This document shows positions 24,151 to 34,228 of a DNA stretch of 64,000 nucleotides, piece after piece. The stretch covers positions 1,523,353-1,587,352 of the forward strand of contig JALQBC010000006.1 in assembly GCA_023375675.1 (NCBI GenBank). The letters run 5' to 3'. The notes beneath the pieces were generated by a model, which saw only the letters and a program-made list of their open reading frames with translations, was not told the DNA's origin and did not search any database. Source of the stretch: Cytospora piceicola. Lineage: Eukaryota; Ascomycota; Sordariomycetes; Diaporthales; Cytosporaceae. The translations under genes and the position numbers were made by a program. Every line of letters starts with the position of its first letter. Within the stretch, counting starts at the first letter, position 1.

Positions 24151-25012
24151 TTAACCCAACTTCACAGCATCATCTTGTCCCTGAGCCTGTTTCTCCGCCT
24201 CGAGCTCCTGCTCAGCTTGGCGGTAGTATTTGGCGGTATCAACACCGTGTTGACTATGGTTGACAAAGTTGAACCAGGGGACGACGTCGAAGAACATGGC
24301 CGAGAACCGTGACTGTCTGGCGGCGACACCCTGCATATGTGGGGTCAAGCGGCTCTCGCCATAGAGGGTCTCGCCACGCTTGACCTTGCCGACCATCTCG
24401 CGCATGTCTAGGTCAACTTCTCTGGCATTTTCGCTCATTCCGTAGAATCGCACTGTAAAATGAAAATCGCATCAGTAACCCGTTGCCACCTCTGATCTGC
24501 GTTCTTTGTCTATTCGCCCCCCATCACCCCATCTTTTCACTGCGTAGCAAAGATTCGAGATGACATACTGATAGATCGGTTGTAGAATGCCAGGAAACCA
24601 CCGCAGAGACCGATGACTCCGCAAAGTCGCATGGCACGAGCGAAACCTCCCCTACCAACGTATGACGGCGCGATCCTCTCCATGGTCCAGAGAAGTCCCG
24701 GGCCTGCTATGGCAGCGGCAGCGCCAAATCCATAGTCCGATGGCCGAGCATAGCCAACTACCCGCTTGAAATGCCTGGAGATCAATAATTGAATCAGATC
24801 ATGTCATTTCCCAGATAGCTTGCATGAAGTATACTCGTGATCGAGCGGGGATGGGGGAGGGTTCGTACGGGTCATTGTCTATGAGCTTCGTCGGGCGTCA
24901 GCATTTGGCGGGCCGTGTTATCGGGGGATTGTCAGGCCAGACTCACAGGAAACTCAGTCTGGACAGTCTTGGTCGGGATATAGGTCTGGGTCTGTGGTGT
25001 ATGGCTAGCCAT
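24151..25012 (-). CDS. NADH:ubiquinone oxidoreductase (complex I) 21-kDa accessory subunit, NUXM type, 196 aa
   Basis: Four exons: 25012-24947, 24885-24869, 24774-24569 and 24452-24151. Introns are 61, 94 and 116 bp. The product is 196 aa and reads ...EFP-LIDNDP-HFKRVVGYARPSDYG... across the first two junctions and NRSI-M-RFYGMSEN across the third, matching the fungal complex I 21-kDa family (N- and C-terminal domains). Two hydrophobic segments, in GAAAAIAGPGLLWTM and MRLCGVIGLCGGFLAF, are the predicted inner-mitochondrial-membrane helices. The C-terminal half has MREMVGKVKRGETLYGESRL and PWFNFVNHSQHGVDTAKYY, the conserved tail. Exon 2 is only 17 nt; skipping it would break the frame. It is an accessory, not catalytic, subunit. 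It is divergently transcribed from csm3. Confidence 0.93.
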
Positions 25013-25528
25013 GGTTGCGACAGGCAATCTACTACGCTGGCAGCGATTGTGAGGCTTGTTGATCAGATAGAAGCCCCGACGGGATTGTCATTGAAAGCTC
25101 GCCGAGTGCACGGAGGTCACTCTTGGGGTTATTTGGCGCCTGATAATTGAGGCAGGAATGAAGATGGCAGCGGGATGGCCCGAATTTCCGGGGTTCCGGG
25201 AGGGGCGGGAATTTGGTGGGCACTTACTCCGTGTTTCATACTAAGAGATAAGATAAACGATAACAGTAGCCGATAACAAATAATGATAGCACGGGCCATA
25301 CACCTAACAAAACCAATTAACCCCAACCCGCGACAACGACGACAGACGCGTTGTAGAGGAAATGAGACGCGTCTCCCAGCGCGCAACTTCTCAACTACCT
25401 CACCTAGCAACACAATGTCAGCAACATCGACCTGTTGAAATCAGATTCTGCTCTTTCCCCAGCGCCAATACTGACTTCGGGTGTTTCCAGTTTTTATTGG
25501 TCCATTAGAGGTTTCCTCAGACCCCACG
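25013..25528. promoter_or_regulatory. Divergent promoter region between the complex I subunit and csm3
   Basis: These 516 bp separate the two start codons, which point away from each other, so the region must hold both promoters. No clear TATA box is visible. A CAACGACGACAGACGCG stretch near 25330 and a pyrimidine-rich leader near 25450 (CTCTTTCCCC) are candidate elements only. Confidence 0.6.
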
Positions 25529-26785
25529 ATGCCGTCTAAAACAGACTCACGCATTGCCCAACCGGCAGATTTTGACGACTTAGACAACTACTTCCTGGAG
25601 GGGGACCTCGACGATGATCCGTTTGCGTCTCCTAAACCGGACAAGCCCGGTTCTGGAGCGAACAAGCGCAAGGCACCAGGGGATGGGCTGGGTATCGACG
25701 AGGAGGTCTCAGTTGCAAAGAAGGTCAGAGTCCCGAGAGTCAAACTGGACCAGGAACGGTACGATCACCACTTTGATTACCTCACCACGCCATGCCGTAC
25801 CACTTCATGATCATATGAGGTCTCACCTATGCTAAGATGTGACCAGCCTGCTTTCACAAAAGGGCATACCATCACTGCGAAAACGAGCACGAGATTTGAA
25901 GCTGAAAGGCAAGGGCCATGAGGTGAGTAGAGAACGTCATTCGCTCCATGTGATTTGAGATAGGAAACTTACCGCAATACCCTGTAGTGGGGAGATGCAT
26001 CGCGCCTCCTATCCTTTTACCAAGAATGGCTCGACGATCTCTTCCCTAAGGCTAAATTCCTCGACGCTTTGGCGATGGTGGAAAAGACTGGGCACAACAA
26101 GATGGTGCAGAAAATGCGCGTGGACTGGATCAACGAGAGCAAGCCGAAGGATACAAGTGCCACGACGACCTTCCAAGAGGAGGAGGAGGACCAGCACCAA
26201 CAGTCCAAAGAACAGGGAGCATCGAGGCAAGCGGAGCGGGTCGCGCCAATTTTTGAGAAGGCTGTGGCAAGTGGCGGTCGTCCCAGGACGCCGGAGATGG
26301 AAGGTGTTTTCGGCGACGATATTTACAATGCCACCCCTATTGGGGCAGGGAAGAACAGCGGGGCAGCTGACGAGGCAAATGGGCCAGACGATGATGAATT
26401 GGATGCGCTGATGGCAGAGGAGGAAGGCAGCGGACGGATTGAGCAGACGACATTTAAGAGCAGCATTTTCGGAGATGGCAAGCCGAAAGCCGCAGAGAAG
26501 TCACGACAGGTGGCGGCTGAGGAGCCTGAAGAGGATGACCTTGACGCTCTTCTTGCGGAGGCCGAAGCGGAGGGGTCCGCACAGAAAACCAAGAATACCA
26601 ACAGTACTATTGGCGGCGATGGAGACGACCAAGGTGCGCTCCTGGCGGAGGCGGAAGCGGGGGCGGAAGCACAATTCGCCCTTGGGAAGCTTTCTGGAAC
26701 TGGTAGCTCGGCTTCGAAGCAACCAGTGGATCCGGAATTTAACGATGACGAGGAAGCCCTGGCAGAAATGGATGGCCTATGGTGA
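25529..26785 (+). CDS. csm3: Csm3/Swi3 (Tipin-type) replication fork protection protein, 367 aa
   Basis: Three exons: 25529-25758, 25847-25922 and 25988-26785, with introns of 88 and 65 bp (phases 2 and 0). The spliced protein has the Swi3 domain at about residues 65-145: VRVPRVKLDQER-LLSQKGIP, RDLKLKGKGHE, ASRLLSFYQEWLDDLFPKAK, FLDALAMVEKTGHNKMVQ. The N-terminus is acidic (DLDNYFLEGDLDDDPF) and the C-terminal part is low complexity, with repeated acidic LDAL-x-A-E motifs. Known role: partner of Tof1/Swi1 (Timeless) in the nuclear complex that stabilises stalled forks, supports the S-phase checkpoint and aids sister-chromatid cohesion. Both junctions restore the family motif, which is why I trust the model. 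The frame at 25481 offers an earlier ATG, but the MPSKTDS start matches the family better. Confidence 0.93.
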
Positions 26786-27284
26786 GAAGGAGGGGTAGTG
26801 CATTCATCTGCCACTGTACATGTCACACACAACCTTAGTATATATAATGAATGATTCATGATGTTTCCAATTGCTTGGGCGGGAACATACGGTTTGGCAA
26901 GAGAGTGCTTTCATTGCTTAGGATTCTACGGAAAAATCGGTCAGGATGGACGAACAAATGCTCCAAGGTGAGAATGATAGAGTACAATTGTTTTTAAGGG
27001 ACATACATAAATGAATAGGAACATACAAGTTGAAGATTTATTATCTATTGTATCGTGGTGTCAGTCAGGTATAAGTGCAACGGCAGTCACTTAATGAGCT
27101 CATCCTGAACCCCGGATTTTGGTGGGGCCGAATTTGTTCATCCCACTTCAACATCGAAAGCTCCCCCAAAGCTACCAAAGCTCCCCTCCCACTTCAGCAT
27201 TCCACCACAACCAGCCGAAAGCCCACCACAACCTTGAATATAATAAGAAGACCGGGATATGATTGCCCAGGGAGGCTTGCAAAT
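26786..27284. other. Spacer between csm3 and ski2
   Basis: 3' flank of csm3 and promoter of ski2. A tandem-like CCACTTCA/AAAGCTCCCC pattern is visible at about 27143-27200. No coding sequence is supported; the frame extending upstream of the ski2 ATG lacks family similarity. Confidence 0.5.
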
Positions 27285-30200
27285 ATGACGGGCTCTATCT
27301 CTGACGCGCTCGAGCGGCTTCACCTGGTCGAGGAGACCGCCCAAGGCGAGGATCCCATTGACGACATTCTCGAGAGAACGACATCAGCTCTCCGCCGTCA
27401 ACGTAGACAAGACCCCGAGGAGCTCAAGGCGAACCTGGAAAAGGAGTACTTGACGCCGTCGCAGACATTCTCTACTGAGTGGCTCAACAGACTGCAGCAG
27501 TAAGCCGCCTTGCTTCTTTTTAACTTGACCCATCAACCATGGGCCACGCTTGCTGACTCCATCCCTCCCTTTCTCTCTTTTACAGACGATGGGATTGTCC
27601 TGTAGACTACACCGACCTATTCAAAATTGCGCCCACGCAAACACGAACCGTCACGCGATTCCTCCGACAGGGTCTTGAGGGTAAAGTAGTGGGTTACAAA
27701 AACGTCACCGTCTCCGCCAACAACGACACCGCAAAGAATTCCACATCCTTCTCGCGAAAGCCCGCTTCCAGAGCCGAGTTCGTCCGAGGTGCTGCTGGTT
27801 TCTTTCCATTCGCACCCGGTGGTTTGGATGGTATAGAAGCTACAGCCGCGCTGGAAGATCAAGCACTACGGAGGGATGGCTACCTGGACGGTACAGCAGG
27901 GTCTGGGAGCAAACTTGAGAGGGTCATCAAACTTGGCGAGGAGGGAAGCCTGCTGGAGGTCGCCCCCGGCCTTTCGAGAGGCATTGACTTCTCGAAGAAG
28001 AAAAAGACCAAACGTGATGAAGAGGAGGCCAAGGACGTTGAGAAAGAGCTTGACCAAGAGCCAGACCAGATACCCGATGGAGAGGCAACTGTGAACGGGG
28101 AATTTGTCGATGGCGAGGCCGAGGCCAACACGGAAGATATTTCGCAAGACGATGAGGATGACGGCGAAGACATTGATGCTATATTGCCCGTCGAGTTCCC
28201 TGCCCTGCAGCCTCATGGCAAACTCGCTGCGTCCAGCGCTAGGAAAGCCGGTCGCGAATGGGCACACATGGTCGACATCAAGCGGGAGATACCCAACTTC
28301 CGCGAGCTTGTGCCTGACATGGCAAGGGACTGGCCATTCGAGCTCGACACATTCCAAAAAGAAGCCATCTACCATCTCGAGAACGGCGACTCCGTCTTTG
28401 TGGCGGCACATACTTCGGCAGGAAAAACAGTGGTGGCCGAATACGCCATCGCCTTGGCTGCGAGGCACATGACCAAGGCAATCTACACCTCGCCCATCAA
28501 GGCTCTGAGCAACCAGAAGTTCCGGGACTTTCGGGAGACATTCGATGAGGTTGGTATTCTGACGGGGGATGTTCAGATCAACCCCGAGGCTAGCTGCCTC
28601 ATCATGACGACCGAGATTCTTCGCAGTATGTTGTACAGAGGAGCCGATTTGATCCGCGATGTCGAATTTGTCATCTTCGATGAGGTTCATTATGTCAACG
28701 ACATGGAGCGAGGTGTGGTTTGGGAAGAGGTCATCATCATGCTTCCTGACCACGTTTCTTTGATTTTGCTCTCCGCTACTGTGCCCAACACACACGAGTT
28801 TGCCTCATGGGTTGGTCGCACCAAAAAGAAGGACATTTATGTTATCTCCACGCCGAAGCGACCGGTACCGCTCGAGCACCACATCTGGGCCAACAAGAAT
28901 ATTCACAAGATTGTCGGCTCGGACAAAAAGTTCCTCGAAAAAGGCTGGAAGGATGCGAATGCCGCTCTACAACGGAAGGACACCCCTAAAGCTATCGAGG
29001 CTGCACCAAGCTCTCGTGGCGGCAGCATTGCGAGGGGAGGTCGCGGTGGACCACCTCAAAGAGGAGGCAACAATCAACGAGGTGGTCGAGGAGGCAACGC
29101 CCAGAGAGGCAGGGGAGGTCCGCCCCGAGCAAGCCACAACCCTGGACACATGGGCCGAACTGGCCGTCAAGGTGGCTTTACCTCAGCCGCACAGGACAAG
29201 AACCTTTGGGTGCACCTTGTGCAGTTTATGAAGAAGTCCAGTCTACTGCCAGCGTGCATCTTCGTCTTCTCCAAGAAACGTTGCGAGGAAAACGCAGACT
29301 CACTAAGTAACCAAGACTTCTCCACCGCCCAGGAGAAAAGTCACATCCATATGATTGTCGAGAAATCGCTTGCACGGTTGAAGCCGGAGGATCGATTGCT
29401 ACCTCAAATTATCAGGATGAAGGAGCTTTTGTCACGAGGAGTAGCAGTACACCATGGTGGCCTCCTTCCGATCGTCAAGGAGCTAGTCGAGATTCTCTTC
29501 GCGCAGACACTGGTCAAGGTGCTGTTTGCAACAGAGACCTTTGCAATGGGCCTCAACCTACCAACCAGAACAGTTGTCTTCTCTGGATACCGCAAACACG
29601 ACGGGCATTCCTTCCGCAACCTCCTCCCTGGCGAGTACACCCAGATGGCAGGACGAGCCGGCCGCCGCGGTCTTGATACCGTTGGCACCGTGGTCATCGT
29701 TCCACCCGGCGGCGATGAAGCACCACCTGTTGTCGACCTTCAAAAGATGATTCTCGGTGAGCCCCAGAAGCTGAGGTCACAGTTTCGTCTGACCTACAAC
29801 ATGATCCTCAACCTGCTCCGGGTGGAGGCACTCAAGATCGAAGAAATGATTAAGCGCAGTTTCTCCGAGCACGCCACGCAGCAGTTGCTGCCGGAGCATG
29901 AGAAGGCGGTGGAGATCTCGGAGGCGGATTTGGCCAAGGTTAAGAGAGACAGCTGTGGAATCTGCGATGGTCATATGGACGAGTGCCACCAGGCAGCACA
30001 AGATTACAGGCGGCTGACAGAGGATCTGTATAAGGGAATATTGGGCATACCGCTGGGAAGAAAGATGTTCTCCCGCGGAACGTTACTAATCTTCCAGAAG
30101 GACGGAATCCGAACGCCGGGTATCCTGCTGGCAGATGGGACTGGCACACAGGTCTCGGCGGATGTGGGACCTACGGTACATGTTCTCGAAATCCGAGCGA

Positions 30201-31320
30201 ACAGGGACACGCGTGACTCGACGGACCTGCTGCCATGTATAGCCGCCTTCCGCCCCATGTTCCAGGAGCTACCGAAACACAAGAAATACCTTCAGACCAA
30301 AGTACTGCATGTACCCCTTTCGGATGTGGAGGTCCTCACCGGCCATTTGACGAAGGGCATCGTGCCCGAGATCTTCCAGGGCGGCGAGGCAGGCCGGGTT
30401 GCGAAAGAGAAGATGGCCCAAATCTGCAAGACTTGGCAGCAGTCGCTCTTTGACGAAGTGAACCTGGGCAAGATCAAGAGCATGGCCCTGCAGGAAATGA
30501 TTGAAAAGCGGAAACAGGCGGAGTTGGCGGTTCTGAGCTCGCCTTCACTGCAGTGCCCGCAGTTTATCAAACACGTAAGTGCAATACTCGGCTGCCCCGG
30601 TGATTTCGCTCTCACACAAGAATGCTGACATTTTACCAGTTTGCCATGTGCCACGACCAGTGGCTTATCAAAGAGCATATCCAGCAGCTTCGTCAGGCCC
30701 TCTCCAACCAAAACTTGCAACTTCTCCCGGACTACGAACAGCGCATCCAAGTACTGAAAGACCTAGGCTTCATCGACGACTCGTCTCGGATCCAGCTCAA
30801 GGGCAAGGTGGCATGCGAGATCCACAGCGGTGACGAGCTTGTCCTGACAGAGCTGATCCTCGACAACGTCCTGGCTGACTACGAACCCCCCGAGATTGCC
30901 GCCCTCCTTTCGGCCTTTGTTTTCCAAGAAAAGTCGGACATCGAGCCAACCCTTACAGGCAATCTTGAGAAAGGCAAGAACACCATAGTGGCCATCAGCG
31001 AGAAGGTCAACGCAGTGCAAGAATTGCACCAAGTCATCCAGACTTCCGACGAGTCCAACGACTTCACCTGCAAGCCTCGATTCGGGCTCATGGAGGTAGT
31101 TCACGAGTGGGCACGGGGAATGAGCTTCAAAAACATCACGGATCTGACGGACGTGCTGGAAGGAACCATTGTGCGGACCATTTCGAGGTTGGATGAGACC
31201 TGCCGCGAGGTAAAGAATGCGGCACGTATCATTGGCGACCCGGAGTTGTACCAGAAGATGTCGACTGCACAGGAGATGATCAAGAGGGATATTACGGCTG
31301 TGGCAAGCCTATACATGTAG
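27285..31320 (+). CDS. ski2: Ski2-type DExH RNA helicase of the SKI complex, 1294 aa
   Basis: Three exons: 27285-27499, 27586-30574 and 30640-31320, with introns of 86 and 65 bp. The product is 1294 aa, close to yeast Ski2. It is the cytosolic 3'-5' helicase that, with Ski3 and Ski8, feeds mRNA into the exosome for turnover and non-stop decay. Visible motifs: motif I AHTSAGKTVVAEYA (about 346-359); TSPIKALSNQKFRDF; LTGDVQINPEA; motif II DEVH (about 437-440); LILLSATVPN (III); and TETFAMGLNLPTRTVVF with QMAGRAGRRGLDTVG (V/VI). An RGG-rich segment at about 548-601 lies where the RNA-binding insertion of Ski2 is expected. The C-terminal DSHCT-like domain ends NAARIIGDPELYQKM...SLYM. Mtr4 is a less likely alternative because of the N-terminal region (WDCPVDYTDLFKI, PGLSRGIDF), which is typical of Ski2. 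Confidence 0.95.
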
Positions 31321-31761
31321 GCTCATTAAGTATCATGTTGTACACCTGGAGTTTTGCGGGCACTACCTGTTTGATATTCACGCATCCGTGTGGGACAATG
31401 ACGAGGGGGGATTGGGTATACTGGATAACATACTGGGCACAGATATCTGCTTTACTTTGAAGCTACGAGCGTATCATGCGGAAATCAGACGCCGGACAGG
31501 TTAACGGGCCAAAAAGGAGTTTTATGATATAGATGCATAAATGGATTATTCAGTTTCAGGCCTGTCCAGTCCTGCTTGGCTCTGTGTGATTTGGGCTTTG
31601 GGCCAGGTCGAGGTTGAAGCAACCTTGGAAGGTGATCGCCCGACCTCGGGAGGTGCTTACTTTCTGACAGCGTCGCAGACTCCCTCGCTTTGTTCCTACA
31701 TCTGATCCATGTGTGACTCTTATTCAGCACTAGACGGTTCAGCTTTTAGCTCTCTTCAAGT

Positions 31762-31856
31762 TTGACTGGCAGATTCATTTAAGCTCCCAGCCACACATAT
31801 GATGAGCAATGATGGGCTGATGAGTGCTTGGGAGCTTAAATGAATCTGCCAGTCAA
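31762..31856. repeat. Perfect 28-bp inverted repeat with a 39-bp loop
   Basis: Arms 31762-31789 and 31829-31856 are exact reverse complements, starting TTGACTGGCAGATTC and ending AGCTCCCA. No target duplication is visible at the outer edges. It could be a miniature inverted-repeat element or an RNA hairpin in the 3' region of ski2. Confidence 0.9.
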
Positions 31857-32152
31857 TTTTTGCCGGAAGCCACTCGATTACCATCCTACCATCATTACAT
31901 GTACACATAGCCAAATAAGATGGCCCCTCCTTCCCTGGCCCGTCTCACCGGTCGCGATTCAACCATATGATTAGACGGGGCCTTGGCACGAAGGCGAAGG
32001 GCCTCGGCGTCCCTCATTCACCTTCGCGCCAAGGATGACTTAGACGGCCGTCATGCGTGGTTTAGGGCCACATATCACCGAGGACATGGGAAAGGCAGAA
32101 ACAATGCTACATTGGAGTAAATGACCGTGAACTATAAGATGAAACGCCCGTG

Positions 32153-32168
32153 CCCCCCCCCCCCCCCC
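32153..32168. repeat. Poly-C run (16 C)
   Basis: Homopolymer in the convergent spacer, one of several G/C homopolymers in the window. Its length should be treated as uncertain because such runs are prone to sequencing error. Confidence 0.8.
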
Positions 32169-32316
32169 AACGCCCAATGGAGTTCCCAAAATGAACGGCG
32201 GCGCTTTCTTTCCTCTTCTTCTAACTCAAGCGCCAACCTGCCTGCCCCTTTTCCAGATATCAGCCGCATTTACCCATGGCCCCAGTACCCGGTCTCTCTC
32301 CCAAGTCAAGAGCCTC

Positions 32317-33260
32317 CTAGGCTCTGAGTGCCCTCAGCCTCTGTTGCAGTGCGTCCTCTTGCTCGGGGGTGGGCTCTGTCGCGGCGTTCTCCTTGACGGG
32401 ATCCTCCTTGCTCGTCGACGCGGTGGCCAGCTCCTGCGATAACTCGACCCCAGCGTCGTCGGCTAGCTTGCCAAGAAGTTCTGTAATGGCGTCGTCTGAG
32501 ACCTGGACGGAGGTGGACTGGGTCATGGCGTCCTGGTAGATGCCGTTGGACATGGCGTACTCTTCGTTTTGGTTCTTGAATTGTTCGAGGGTCACGAGGG
32601 TCTGTATACATCATCACGTTAATCAAACTGCAGTACTGCGACAGGCACGGGGGTCGGGAACTCGTAAGAGTACGGTTGGTCGTTTTTGTACCTTCTCTGG
32701 GTTCATGTTCTTCTGAGCCCTGTTCATTGTCCTCGAGGACTGGGCCATCATGGCGGTCATCCTATTCATGGCATTGTTCGCCTGGATCTGTGCAACGGAG
32801 AGCTCGGCCATGTCGGCGGCCTGGTCCATCTGCTTGGCGATGGCTTCCTTTGCGAGGAGCATGCGAGCTTTTTGGTAGGCTTGTTGTGTCTCGCCTTTCT
32901 TCAACAACTATAGAACAGCGACCCCAGTTAGCGTACTTGTCCTTTGTCCGTTGTCTGTTCCATAATTATGGTCGACTAGATAGGAGAGGCGGAATAGGCA
33001 TAGGTGACGCAGATAGGTGGATGGATGTAGAGTAGAGTAGTCTAGAGCAGTGCAGAATAGACTGACGTTCTGTATCTGCTTCTTGAGTTCGTTGTCGGCC
33101 TTGGCGGCCTTTTGGGCCTCGCGGCGGGCTTGTTTGGCATTGAACTGGAATGTGGCGGCACGTCAGTCTCTGTCTTTTCAAGAGCGAGGGAGGGAAAGGG
33201 CATGCGCACCCTCGCCTGGAACTCTGTCTGCATATCTCGTGCAAGCTGTCGTTGCGACAT
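32317..33260 (-). CDS. ESCRT-III subunit of the Snf7 family (Did2/CHMP1-like), 209 aa
   Basis: Four exons: 33260-33210, 33144-33067, 32907-32692 and 32601-32317. Introns are 65, 159 and 90 bp, all phase 0. The product is 209 aa, highly charged and helical, as Snf7 proteins are. The basic helix 1 is FNAKQARREAQKAAKADNEL, followed by a hydrophobic helical hairpin (AELSVAQIQANNAMNRMTAMM). An acidic C-terminal half ends in a MIT-interacting motif EDALQQRLRALR, shared by Did2/CHMP1 and Vps2/CHMP2 proteins. Known role: membrane remodelling at endosomes and recruitment of Vps4. The sequence lacks the usual CHMP1 YAENAIRKKNE block, having YQKARMLLAKEAIAKQ instead, and the middle (MNPEKTLVTLEQFKNQNEEY) is also reminiscent of CHMP2B. 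The family is secure but the subclass is not. Confidence 0.87.
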
Positions 33261-34030
33261 GGTGGCGGTCGGGGGCGAGTGTCGAGTGTAGGTGATTGGT
33301 GTCAGCCGGTGGTCGAGGAAAAGAACAGACGGGTAAAGTTTTGGTAAATTATCGAGGAGCGGTGCGTAAGTGACTTGGTCGTTGTGATGATGGGTTCCAA
33401 GGTTATTTGGTGGTGGTCGACTTGTCGATGGGAGGAGTTCTAGGATGATTATGAGGCCTGAAGTGTCTTTGGGTTCGCCTGATCACGGCGCCCGATTGAT
33501 CGGTCTCATGCGGGGCCCAGTGTTCCCTGTAGACGCTGAAATGTGGGGTTACAGGCTAGGTAGGTAGCCTGAGCCCGGGATATCCTGTGTCAGGATATCT
33601 GGATACCTGGCGCTAGTGCTAGAGCGGCTGAACATGAATGACGTCCGCAGGTCTCACCTATTAGTCCGATAAGGGGTAGGGCTATCGAGGGTTAGGGGTA
33701 GTATAAGTCAATTGAAACAAGGTCTTGTTCTTTTGTTAGAACGAAAATTGCTTTATTGTCAGCCTTCTGTGAAAGTGTTTCTTCCTAACACACGCACTTG
33801 ATTTAGCGTGTCACGAAAACACCACGTCTTTAATATAGCATATCCAATCCTCTAAAACCCATTCCCCTTCCCTGCTAGATAAGTTAGAGCATAACTGCCG
33901 TGGACACCGTAGCATAACTACTACTATAAACCACTAGTAGCAATAGGACTAAACATAATGAATAATTATATTGTGTTTTAGCTCCTTTATACGCAGCTAA
34001 TTGCAATTTATAATTATCTTAAATTATAAC
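33261..34030. other. Promoter of the ESCRT-III gene and flank of the copia element
   Basis: The first 250 bp upstream of the ATG is the likely promoter. A direct AGGATATC repeat (GATATCCTGTGTCAGGATATC near 33578-33600) forms a small dyad. From about 33830 the sequence becomes AT-rich, ending in the ATAAC target duplication at 34026-34030. No gene. Confidence 0.5.
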
Positions 34031-34228
34031 TGTAAAACGTTGCTTAATCGGGTAAGCGGTTAAGCTTACCGCTTCGGTAGGGTAGCAGAACTGTTAGGCC
34101 GCCTAGCCTATAGATAGTTTTTATATTAAGCTTATAAATAGCTTTAAACCTAAAGAATAGATATATATAACTTAAACTAAACGACTATATAATCGATCGT
34201 ATTTATATTACTTTAAGCTTTACTAATA
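34031..34228 (+). repeat. 5' LTR of copia element 1 (198 bp)
   Basis: Direct repeat of 40560-40757. Heavily C-to-T/G-to-A mutated in its inner two thirds (for example AAGCTTATAAATAG here against AGGCCTGTAGATAG in the 3' copy). Confidence 0.92.

Larger units (their letters stand above)
31321..32316. other. Convergent spacer between ski2 and the ESCRT-III gene
   Basis: Both neighbouring genes end toward this region. It holds a 28-bp perfect inverted repeat (31762-31856), a second loose inverted pair of CTTCGCGCCAAGGATGAC/GGGGCCTTGGCACGAAGGCG type near 31978-32036, and a run of 16 C (32153-32168). No gene. Confidence 0.6.
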
